A program made the position numbers and the translations under genes. A stretch of DNA of 64,000 nucleotides. Source: Phycisphaerales bacterium. GTDB lineage: Bacteria > Planctomycetota > Phycisphaerae > Phycisphaerales > UBA1924. Under the pieces are notes generated by a model that made no database searches, had not been told where the DNA came from, and worked only from the letters and a program-made list of their open reading frames with translations. Shown here one piece after another: positions 42,106 to 51,093 of the stretch (positions within the stretch are counted from its first letter, which is position 1; every line of letters begins with the position of its first letter). The stretch lies in the NCBI GenBank assembly GCA_029260265.1, contig JAJDDO010000024.1:993458-1057457 (forward strand), in the 5' to 3' direction.

Positions 42106-42849
42106 TTAGAGCTTCATCAGGGTTCGCGATGCGTCCTTCAGGATGCACGCACTGAGCAGATCAGGTCTGCCCAGGGTGATCGAGCAGTTGTGCAGCAGGG
42201 TCTGGGCGTACATCGATGCGGTTGATCGCTCGTCCGCCGATTCAAGGGTCAACGAGAGTTGCACGAACACCCCAATCGCCCACGGGCGATTGATCGCGTT
42301 GTCGGGCTGATACTCGTTCATCATCCAGACACCCGCCGACCGGATCCGCGAGCGAACTGCTTGTAGCGGAGTATCGAGCTTGTTCGGATAAAGAGCCACC
42401 ATAGTCCAGAGCGCATGCAGGGCGCACAGCTCGATCTGGGTCCAATGTTCGATCGCCATCTCATCAGTTTGCTCACTCAGCGACGCGCCGCTGCAGGCTG
42501 GTAAACTGATCTGCTCAGTGTCTGAACTCAGCGTCCACCAGAGCGCCTCATCGAGATCCGCTTTCGTGTTTGCTCGATTGATCAATCGGACATCGAGCAG
42601 GTGTGCGAGGAACGGCGTCGTGGTACGAGCATGATTGCCAAACTCGTCTCGGAACTGCTCTGCAAACAAGATCCGTTCGTCTTCGGGTGCATCGAACGGA
42701 ATTTTATCGATCACGGGGGCACTCATGGAGTCAAGCCGAGCGATCCATTGACCGAGTTGATCACGATTTTCTGAGAAGATGGGCACGATTGAGTGTAGTT
42801 CCTCTTCTCTGCCCTTGACTTTGGACGCGAAGGTGTCAGCCTTGGGCAT
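42106..42849 (-). CDS. Hypothetical protein
   Basis: 247 residues, helical, no signal peptide, no membrane helix. Segments such as DEMAIEHWTQIELCALHALW and AINRPWAIGVFVQLSLTLES suggest an all-alpha repeat, but I do not recognise a family. The start at 42849 is inferred because the longer frame would overlap panC deeply. At this position it shares a GCATGC with the panC start on the other strand. It converges on pyrG with 3 bp between the stops. Confidence 0.55.
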   Translation of the reverse strand: MPKADTFASKVKGREEELHSIVPIFSENRDQLGQWIARLDSMSAPVIDKIPFDAPEDERILFAEQFRDEFGNHARTTTPFLAHLLDVRLINRANTKADLDEALWWTLSSDTEQISLPACSGASLSEQTDEMAIEHWTQIELCALHALWTMVALYPNKLDTPLQAVRSRIRSAGVWMMNEYQPDNAINRPWAIGVFVQLSLTLESADERSTASMYAQTLLHNCSITLGRPDLLSACILKDASRTLMKL

Positions 42850-43669
42850 GCAGTTGATCACCAAGCCCGACCCGGCCTTGACCATGCGGTGTGTCCTTGT
42901 GCCCACAATGGGCTCGATGCACGCGGGGCACCACGATCTGATCTTGCGAGCCAAAGAACACGCCCACGCCCACGGGCAACGCACCGTGGTCTCGATCTTT
43001 GTGAATCCGACACAGTTCAACGAGAAATCTGATTTTTCAAAGTATCCGAGAGATCTGGATGCGGATTGTGATTTTTGCCGCGATCTGGGGGTTGATGTGG
43101 TGTTCGCACCTGAGGTTGAGATGATGTATCCACCTCAGATCAGTATCCCGGTGCCGACGCTGCCCGATGTGGTGACCCTGCCCGGGCTCGAGGATAAGTA
43201 CCGCCCGGGGCACCTGGAGGGGGTATGCCAGGTGGTTGCTCGGTTGTTTGATGTTTGTCGCCCTTCCTCGGCGGCGTTCGGTGAAAAAGACTGGCAGCAA
43301 CTCGCTGCGGTCACTGCGATGAGCGAGCGTCTCGCTCGCCCCGTAGAGATCCTGGGTGTGAGCACGGTGCGTGAGCCGGACGGGCTGGCGTTGAGTTCAA
43401 GGAATCTACTGCTTGATGCAGAATCCCGAGAGCAGGGGCTGGCGATATCTCGGGCGTTGTTCGCGGCTGGCGATGCCCGAACCGCCAGCGAGGGCGAGCG
43501 GGTGATGTGCGAGGTGCTCGCTCAGGGCGGATTCGAGCCTGAATACGCGGTGGTGAGGGATTCGGCCACGCTGCTCTCGCCCAAAGATGGTGAATGCCGG
43601 GCATTGATCGCCGGGTTTGCGGGTGGGGTGCGTCTAATTGACAATGCGCCGTGGCCGACGCGTGGATAG
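42848..43669 (+). CDS. panC: Pantothenate synthetase
   Basis: 273 residues, joins pantoate and beta-alanine with ATP. Motifs are VLVPTMGSMHAGHHDLI (nucleotidyltransferase HIGH-like), VSIFVNPTQFNEKSDFSKYPR, FGEKDWQQLAAV and the SSRN segment of LALSSRNLLL. The first helix is shorter than usual, so the start at 42848 is likely but not certain. With coaX at 13473 this gives two coenzyme A pathway steps in the window. gcvT follows 49 nt later. Confidence 0.93.
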   Translation: MQLITKPDPALTMRCVLVPTMGSMHAGHHDLILRAKEHAHAHGQRTVVSIFVNPTQFNEKSDFSKYPRDLDADCDFCRDLGVDVVFAPEVEMMYPPQISIPVPTLPDVVTLPGLEDKYRPGHLEGVCQVVARLFDVCRPSSAAFGEKDWQQLAAVTAMSERLARPVEILGVSTVREPDGLALSSRNLLLDAESREQGLAISRALFAAGDARTASEGERVMCEVLAQGGFEPEYAVVRDSATLLSPKDGECRALIAGFAGGVRLIDNAPWPTRG

Positions 43670-43718
43670 ACTTGGGATCAGTTTTCCTGTTGCGTTCGAC
43701 GCAGAAACGGAGTGCACG

Positions 43719-44849
43719 ATGCTCAAGACCCCGATGTACGATCAGCATGTTGAATACAAAGGCCAGATGGTCGATTACGCCGGGTGGGAGTTGCCCATCA
43801 AGTACGAGACCTCGATCCGCGATGAGCATATCCATTGCCGGACTCAGGCGGGGATGTTCGATGTCTCGCATATGGGGCGGATCATGCTCAAGGGCAAGGA
43901 TGCGGCCAAGCTCCTCGAACGGATCTGCTCGCGTCGGATCGGGAACATGCAGGACGGGCAATGCAGATACACGCTGATCTGCAATGAACACGGCGGCGTG
44001 AAAGACGACGCGATCGCATTGCGTATGGATACCAGCGAGTTTCTTTTCATCGTCAACGGCGCGAACCGGACCAAGATAATCGAGCACATCAACGCCGCGG
44101 TTGCCGACCGTGGGTACAAGGTCAAAGTCGAGGACCGGACAGAAAAGACCGCGATGATCGCTCTGCAAGGGCCCAAGGCGATGGAGCTGATCTCCAAGGT
44201 TTCTTCCGAGATTCCGACCCTCAAACGATTCCGATTCTTGGTCAAGAATCTGATGATCCTGAAGGTCATCGTTTCACGCACCGGGTACACCGGTGAGGAT
44301 GGTGTGGAGGTGATCCTGCCTGCCAGTGCGGTGCCGATGGCGCTCAAGATGCTCATGAAGGAGTTTGGGTCTGATGAAGACCAGGCGGTGCTCAAGCCCT
44401 GCGGGCTTGGCGCACGCGACACGCTGAGGCTCGAAGCCGCCATGCCGCTGTATGGGCACGAGTTGGGCGAAGACATCAACGCGCTTGGGCTGGGAATGGA
44501 CTTCGCAATCAATCTCGATAAAACGACCGAAGAAGACGGCGAGACCTTCATCGGGCAAGAAGCCCTAATCGCCACCCGAGATAACGGCGGGCCGGCACAG
44601 AGACTCGTCGGCATCGTTCTGGATTCAAAGCGAACCGCTCGCCAAGACATGGCGGTGATGATTGGCGGGCAGCGAGCGGGTCAAATCACCAGCGGGTGCA
44701 TGAGTCCGACGGTCGGAAAATCGATCGCGATGGCGTATGTCGATGTCGCCCGATCAGAACCGGGCACCGCGGTCCAGATCGATGCGGGTCGGCACCAGTT
44801 GGATGCAGAAATAGTCGCGTTGCCGTTCTACAAAGCACCAAAGAAGTAA
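43719..44849 (+). CDS. gcvT: Aminomethyltransferase (glycine cleavage T protein)
   Basis: 376 residues, transfers the methylene group from lipoyl-bound aminomethyl to tetrahydrofolate. It has MVDYAGWELPIKY, GMFDVSHMGRI, RTGYTGEDGVEV, the LGARDTLRLEAAMPLYGHEL motif and the C-terminal TSGCMSPTVGKSIAMAYV. GGAG lies about 7 nt before the ATG. Other glycine cleavage genes (gcvH, gcvP) are not in the window. Confidence 0.95.
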   Translation: MLKTPMYDQHVEYKGQMVDYAGWELPIKYETSIRDEHIHCRTQAGMFDVSHMGRIMLKGKDAAKLLERICSRRIGNMQDGQCRYTLICNEHGGVKDDAIALRMDTSEFLFIVNGANRTKIIEHINAAVADRGYKVKVEDRTEKTAMIALQGPKAMELISKVSSEIPTLKRFRFLVKNLMILKVIVSRTGYTGEDGVEVILPASAVPMALKMLMKEFGSDEDQAVLKPCGLGARDTLRLEAAMPLYGHELGEDINALGLGMDFAINLDKTTEEDGETFIGQEALIATRDNGGPAQRLVGIVLDSKRTARQDMAVMIGGQRAGQITSGCMSPTVGKSIAMAYVDVARSEPGTAVQIDAGRHQLDAEIVALPFYKAPKK

Positions 44850-44864
44850 ACCTGTCTTTGCAAC

Positions 44865-44890
44865 GGTGCCACAACTCGCCGTCTTCGGCG
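44865..44890. repeat. Extragenic hairpin element, copy 2
   Basis: GGTGCCACAACTCGCCG, 4-nt loop TCTT, CGGCG. It matches copy 1 (33432-33457) at 16 of 17 left-arm bases and all 5 right-arm bases, with a different loop. It lies between convergent gcvT and phoU. Confidence 0.55.
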
Positions 44891-44984
44891 CAGCAGTGTC
44901 TTCTTGAACGCTGAATGCCAATCAAGGAACGAATGCGCCGATGCCCGCGAGTAGTGGCACCCAGGTGCTTGGATTTGGAATGCC

Positions 44985-45689
44985 TTAGTCGTCGAGTTCG
45001 TGCTCGACCCATCCCGCGTTGGTGTGGCGGACGATCGCGCCGGTCGCTTGATAGATCATCTGTTCAGCAATATTGGTGCAGTGGTCGGCCATCAACACCG
45101 TGAGGTTGATCATCGCGTGGAGATCGAACGCGAGATCGACACTCATCTTGCCCTCTGAGACCCGCTGCTCGCAGTCCCGGTTGATGACATCTTGGAACTT
45201 CAGCACCGTGCCTTCTGCTGCGAGGACCGCTTTGGCTCGTTGGGCGTCGATCTTGTCAAATGCCTTGACCGTATCGCGGAGGATCCCCGCGACCGAGTTG
45301 GTCAGCACCCGGGTCGTGTTGGGGAATGGTGTGGTTCGATCACCGATCGAGACGACCCGCTCTGCGATCGCAGCAGCAGCGTCGGCGATCCGTTCGAGCT
45401 CGTTGTTGACCTTGACCGCTGAAAGCATCGAACGGATCTGCCCCGAATCGAGTCGGCATCCCTCGTTGGTTGCTTTGATAAGCAGATCAACCGCATCGCG
45501 TTCGATCTCGATATCCGCGTGGTCGACCTCATCATCGCGGTTCATGACGATGAATGCACCATCGGTATCCCGCTGATAGATCGTCTCGAACGCTTGTTCG
45601 GCGAGGTTCGTGACCAGCACGCCCTGAGAGGTGAGCTTGGCCCGGATTTTGGCGAGTTGCTCATCGAACTGTTGTGATGTGATCGGCAT
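44985..45689 (-). CDS. phoU: PhoU-family phosphate regulator
   Basis: 234 residues made of two PhoU three-helix repeats, each with the metal-binding E/D-x3-D pattern (EVDHADIEIERDAVDL; VNNELERIADAAAAIAERV; LTVLMADHCTNIAEQMIY). PhoU represses the Pho regulon and modulates the Pst transporter. No pst or phoBR genes adjoin it. It is divergent from eno. A GATGAT box lies 6 nt before the ATG, and no Shine-Dalgarno is visible. Confidence 0.92.
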   Translation of the reverse strand: MPITSQQFDEQLAKIRAKLTSQGVLVTNLAEQAFETIYQRDTDGAFIVMNRDDEVDHADIEIERDAVDLLIKATNEGCRLDSGQIRSMLSAVKVNNELERIADAAAAIAERVVSIGDRTTPFPNTTRVLTNSVAGILRDTVKAFDKIDAQRAKAVLAAEGTVLKFQDVINRDCEQRVSEGKMSVDLAFDLHAMINLTVLMADHCTNIAEQMIYQATGAIVRHTNAGWVEHELDD

Positions 45690-45705
45690 GGTGCGATCAT
45701 CCTGA

Positions 45706-47115
<1,410 letters not shown>

Positions 47116-47127
47116 GGCAACCACCCC

Positions 47128-48168
47128 ATGAATACCCCCGGCGGGATCGACGCACCAAACAAAGCACGCGCGGTCCTCGCGCGGGTGTTTGGTGATGGCG
47201 AGAACCCGCTCGCGTGGGGATTGCCCATCGGACGCATCGCGGGCGTTCGTGTTCGGGTGCACCTGGTGTTCCTGCTGTTTGTGCTCGGGGTGCTGATCTT
47301 CACCCTTCCGGGGAACCGGATGGGGCTGGTTTTTGCTTTGCCGATGCTGGTATCGTTGTGCGTGCTGGTTGCCGCGCACGAAATGGGGCATGTGATTGTG
47401 TGCCGACGGTTGGGCGGGCGTGCCGACGAGGTCATGCTCTGGCCGCTCGGTGGACTCACCGATGTTCACCCCCCGCAAACCCCCAGTGCTGTTCTCCGAA
47501 CAGCACTGGGCGGGCTCTTTGTGAACGCCGCGTTGGTTCCCATCTTTGCAGCGGCGGTGTATTTTGCGAGCGGATCTTTTCGTTCACTCATCTTCAACCC
47601 GCTCTCGATCGGTACAGCTGTCGGAGAGGTTCAACTCCGGAGCGGCACCACGCCTTGGTGGTTGGTCGCGGTCTGGTCGATGTATGCGGTCAATCTGATT
47701 CTGCTTGGTGCCAACTTGTTGATCCCGATGTTCCCTCTTGATGCGGGTTCTTTGCTTCAGGCGATGATCTGGAAATCAATGGGACAGATGAAGGCTTTGT
47801 GGATTTCGGTGCATGTTGGGATGATTGCTGCGGTTGGGTTGGGCTTTGTGGGTGCGATGATGGATGATGGGAAGGTGCTCTTGGCGATTGGTGTGTTTGG
47901 AGGGTTGGTGTGCGTGGGCAAACGCCGGCAACTCCAGTTCTTGAAGTATGCAGAGATGATCCCCGGGTACCATACCGATCCGCAACCAAACACCCCGCTC
48001 GCGAGCGTCGAACCTGATCAGGGGCTGAAAGGCGAAGAGATTGATGGAATCCTCGCCAAGATATCGAGCGAGGGAATCAGTTCGATATCGAAATCAGACC
48101 GGCTCAAGCTCAAGCGGGCGACAGAAATAAGCCGAAATTCGGAAGACAACGGATCAGTTTCCGAGTAA
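47128..48168 (+). CDS. Site-2-protease-like M50 intramembrane metalloprotease
   Basis: 346 residues, polytopic. The zinc motif AAHEMGHVIV (about 83-92) lies at the start of a membrane helix, and the second family motif appears as NLLIPMFPLDAGS (about 197-209), where most members have LDGG. The first 40 residues resemble FtsH-like leader segments. The last 40 residues (EEIDGILAKISSEGISSISK) match the tail of the rhomboid encoded next to it. Substrate unknown. It lies 12 nt after eno and 23 nt before the rhomboid gene. Confidence 0.85.
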   Translation: MNTPGGIDAPNKARAVLARVFGDGENPLAWGLPIGRIAGVRVRVHLVFLLFVLGVLIFTLPGNRMGLVFALPMLVSLCVLVAAHEMGHVIVCRRLGGRADEVMLWPLGGLTDVHPPQTPSAVLRTALGGLFVNAALVPIFAAAVYFASGSFRSLIFNPLSIGTAVGEVQLRSGTTPWWLVAVWSMYAVNLILLGANLLIPMFPLDAGSLLQAMIWKSMGQMKALWISVHVGMIAAVGLGFVGAMMDDGKVLLAIGVFGGLVCVGKRRQLQFLKYAEMIPGYHTDPQPNTPLASVEPDQGLKGEEIDGILAKISSEGISSISKSDRLKLKRATEISRNSEDNGSVSE

Positions 48169-48191
48169 TCACCGCAGAGGCAAGCACACGG

Positions 48192-49121
48192 ATGGGTATT
48201 CAAGACCGAGATTACAACCGATCAAGCTACGGCATTGGCGCAAGCCAAGGCGGCGGGCGGCGAGTCTTCATGCGCTCACCCGGATGGTCGATCACGATCT
48301 GGCTGATCGTGATTAACATCGCGATACACCTGCTCGCGGTCGTCGTATTCGCACCCACGAGCAACCACCCCAACGGGCTTCTCTATGGGCTTGGGCAGCT
48401 GACGATCTTTGATGCTTTCCAGAGGCTTGAGGTCTGGCGACTCGTCACCTTCCAGTTCCTGCATGACCCGAACAGCCTGATGCATGTTGGGTTCAATATG
48501 TTCGGGCTGTGGATCTTCGGACCGATGGTCGAGGATTACCTCGGACGCAAGAAATACCTCGCATTTTATCTGATGTGCGGACTCAGCGGCGGTATGCTGT
48601 TCGCGATCTTGAATGTGCTCGGGAGATACACGCCTCTGAATCTGCTCAGCGATGGATTCCATACTCCACTGATCGGTGCTTCTGCGGGTGTGTTTGGTGT
48701 GATCATGGCATGTGCGTATGTCTCGCCAACCACGGTCATCCGGTTGCTCTTTCCGCCGATCTCGCTCAAGATGCGGACACTGGCGTACGGGTATGTCGGG
48801 CTCGCAGCGTTCAACCTGCTGATCGGTACACACAACGCCGGTGGCGAGGCGGCCCATATCGGCGGGGCGATCGCGGGGTATTTCTTTATTCGAAACTCGC
48901 ACCTGCTGATGGATTTCTTTGATATCTTCGGCGACTCTCGCCAGTCAAAGCCAAAGGGCAAACGCCGGAGCAAGCGATCGAAGCCGATGAAGCCTGGGAC
49001 GGACGCGATTGAGGCATCAGAAATCGATCGGATCTTGGACAAGGTCAGCCGCGAGGGGTTGGCGAGCCTGAGCGAGAAAGAAAAGAAGACACTTGCTCAA
49101 GCAAGCAAAAGGGACGATTGA
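48192..49121 (+). CDS. Rhomboid-family intramembrane serine protease
   Basis: 309 residues, six membrane helices. Catalytic Ser in PLIGASAGVFGVI (helix 4) and His in EAAHIGGAIAGYFF (helix 6) are present, as is the HVGFNMFGLWIFGP segment with the conserved His/Asn and the loop L1-type WR before it. A basic linker (KPKGKRRSKRSKPMK) leads to a C-terminal EIDRILDKVSREGLASLSE motif found also at the end of the upstream M50 protease. Similar tails occur in other bacterial rhomboids. tgt begins 18 nt after the stop. Confidence 0.93.
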   Translation: MGIQDRDYNRSSYGIGASQGGGRRVFMRSPGWSITIWLIVINIAIHLLAVVVFAPTSNHPNGLLYGLGQLTIFDAFQRLEVWRLVTFQFLHDPNSLMHVGFNMFGLWIFGPMVEDYLGRKKYLAFYLMCGLSGGMLFAILNVLGRYTPLNLLSDGFHTPLIGASAGVFGVIMACAYVSPTTVIRLLFPPISLKMRTLAYGYVGLAAFNLLIGTHNAGGEAAHIGGAIAGYFFIRNSHLLMDFFDIFGDSRQSKPKGKRRSKRSKPMKPGTDAIEASEIDRILDKVSREGLASLSEKEKKTLAQASKRDD

Positions 49122-49127
49122 GCGGGC

Positions 49128-49133
49128 TATCTT
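49128..49133 (+). promoter_or_regulatory. -10-like box TATCTT, 6 nt before the tgt ATG
   Basis: TANNNT box before a start without a Shine-Dalgarno, although the gene lies inside a long same-strand run. Confidence 0.35.
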
Positions 49134-49139
49134 TCCCCG

Positions 49140-50405
49140 ATGCCAACGCCACTGCAGTTTACGATCAGCGCAACCTCAGCCAACGCCCGTGCCGGGCGGG
49201 TTGAAACCCCGCATGGCGGATTCGATACCCCCGCATTTATGCCCGTCGGCACCAGGGGCACGGTCAAGGGGATCCTCCCGCACCATGTTGCCCAAGGCGG
49301 GGCCCAGATCCTGCTCAACAACACCTACCACCTCATGCTTCGCCCGGGCAGCGAGCTGATCCAGAAAATGGGTGGGGTCCATCGGTTCATGAACTGGAAC
49401 GGACCCATCCTCACCGATTCGGGCGGGTACCAGGCATACTCGATGGCGGACATCAACGCGATTGATGAAGACGGCGTCTCGTTTCGCTCGTATCTCAACG
49501 GCGATCTGATCCGGATGAATCCAGAGATCGCGATGCGGGTCCAGAATGAACTCGGCCCCGATATCATGATGGCGTTCGACGATTGCCCGCCTTCGATTGA
49601 TCCCAGCACAGGGCACGCGACGCAGCCAAGGCTTCAGGCCGCGACCAAACGCGATACAAAGAAACGAACCAAGTACGACCACGCCGCCCGTTTAGAGATC
49701 GCCAATGAGCGCACGGTCCGATGGCTCGAGCGGTGCAAGCTGGCACACGCCCGCGCGGATGAACAAGCCTTGTTCGGGATCGTGCAGGGTGGAACGGATC
49801 TCGCCCGGAGGGACTGGTCCGTCGAGCGGGTATGCAATATTGATTTGCCTGGATACGCCATCGGAGGCGTGGCGGTGGGGGAGACCTCAGACGATATCGC
49901 CAAGGTGGTCCGCCACACGGCGCCAAGGATGCCCGCGGGGAAGCCTCGGTACCTGATGGGTGTGGGATACGAGCGGGATATCGTTGCCGCGGTTCTGGCA
50001 GGGGTCGATATGTTTGACTGTGTGCTGCCAACCCGCAACGGGCGCAATGCCAACGCTTTTACGAGCGAACCCGGCCACGACGGGCAGATCCGGATCCGCA
50101 ATGCCCGGTTTGTGGATGATCCGCTGCCGATCGAGCCAGGGTGTGATTGCCAGGCGTGCGCGCCCGGGCTGCACGGCTGGAGCGTGGAGGGGGGCGCCCC
50201 GTTCTCGCGGGCGTATCTGAGGCATTTATTCAACGCGGGCGAGATGCTCGGGCCGATTTTGGTCACGCTGCATAATCTGCGGTTTTTTCAGCGATTGACC
50301 TCAGATTTACGGTCTGCGATCCGTGAGGATGATTGGTCGGGGTTTGTTTCCAAGCGGCCGCATCTGGATGAACTGGTGAAGGCGTCGCTTACCCATTCCC
50401 AATGA
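49140..50405 (+). CDS. tgt: Queuine/preQ1 tRNA-guanine transglycosylase
   Basis: 421 residues; exchanges G34 for preQ1 in GUN anticodons. It has the substrate-loop TRGTVKGILP, catalytic Asp in ILTDSGGYQAYS, MAFDDCPP, LFGIVQGGTD, GGVAVGE and the zinc site CDCQACAPG with a distant His (TLHNLRFF). About 30 residues more than usual are inserted after MAFDDCPPS (Lys-rich, around 155-180). It is followed by yajC and secDF, an arrangement (tgt-yajC-secD-secF) common across bacteria. Confidence 0.97.
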   Translation: MPTPLQFTISATSANARAGRVETPHGGFDTPAFMPVGTRGTVKGILPHHVAQGGAQILLNNTYHLMLRPGSELIQKMGGVHRFMNWNGPILTDSGGYQAYSMADINAIDEDGVSFRSYLNGDLIRMNPEIAMRVQNELGPDIMMAFDDCPPSIDPSTGHATQPRLQAATKRDTKKRTKYDHAARLEIANERTVRWLERCKLAHARADEQALFGIVQGGTDLARRDWSVERVCNIDLPGYAIGGVAVGETSDDIAKVVRHTAPRMPAGKPRYLMGVGYERDIVAAVLAGVDMFDCVLPTRNGRNANAFTSEPGHDGQIRIRNARFVDDPLPIEPGCDCQACAPGLHGWSVEGGAPFSRAYLRHLFNAGEMLGPILVTLHNLRFFQRLTSDLRSAIREDDWSGFVSKRPHLDELVKASLTHSQ

Positions 50406-50433
50406 CTGATTTGGACCGGGAATTCCGGGCTGG

Positions 50434-50454
50434 CTGCCCGCAAAGCGGGTGCAG
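50434..50454. repeat. Imperfect hairpin between tgt and yajC
   Basis: CTGCCCGC, 3-nt loop, GCGGGTGCAG (2-nt bulge), with no T-run. Adjacent GC-rich near-palindromes follow to about 50475. Role unknown. Confidence 0.35.
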
Positions 50455-50517
50455 GGGTCCTAGGATCCCCGCTCACTGGAATAAGCATCCCGCGAAGGGA
50501 TGGAAAGGCACGAACGA

Positions 50518-50991
50518 ATGAATACTCCCACCATCTTGATGATGTGGTCGAACCCTGTTCTTGCGCAGGCGGACCGGATGATCGGCGACCCCGCGACCGG
50601 CGGATCTGGTACCCCTGTTGTCGGTGCGGACGGAGCTCCGGCGGGCGGAGGCGCTGCACCCGCGAGCCCATTTGGCGGTTCATTCTTCCTCATCATCATG
50701 GTGATGATGGTCGGGATGATCCTGATGACCACGATGTCGGGCCGCAAAGAGAAAAAACGCCGCGCTGCGTTGCTGAGTGCGATCGGCAAGCGTGACAAGG
50801 TGCAGACCTCTAGCGGGATCATCGGAACCATCATCGAGATCAAGGGCGAAGAGCTGCTGATCGAGACGGACCGAGCATCCAACTCTCGGCTCCGCGTTGC
50901 CCGCGGCGCGGTGCAGCAGGTGCTGCGTTCGGAATCCAAGCCAGAGGTTGAGGAAGACGATTACGCTGTCAACGGCGTTGATGAGAAATAA
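50518..50991 (+). CDS. yajC: Preprotein translocase accessory subunit YajC
   Basis: 157 residues. A Gly/Ala/Pro-rich N-terminal segment of about 50 residues precedes the membrane helix (FFLIIMVMMVGMILMTTM). The YajC domain follows (GRKEKKRRAALLSAIGKRDKVQTSSGIIGTI, then ELLIETD). The family usually starts close to the membrane helix, so the long head is atypical. GGAAAGG lies upstream of the ATG at 50518; ATG at 50500 is the alternative. It acts with SecDF, encoded next. Confidence 0.93.
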   Translation: MNTPTILMMWSNPVLAQADRMIGDPATGGSGTPVVGADGAPAGGGAAPASPFGGSFFLIIMVMMVGMILMTTMSGRKEKKRRAALLSAIGKRDKVQTSSGIIGTIIEIKGEELLIETDRASNSRLRVARGAVQQVLRSESKPEVEEDDYAVNGVDEK

Positions 50992-51093
50992 ACGAACGGT
51001 ATCCACGAACGAACACCAACACGGGGCAACCCGATCTGAACGCGCGGGTGCATCTCTCTACGGGGTGCAGATCCGCTGACGAGGTTTACACAC

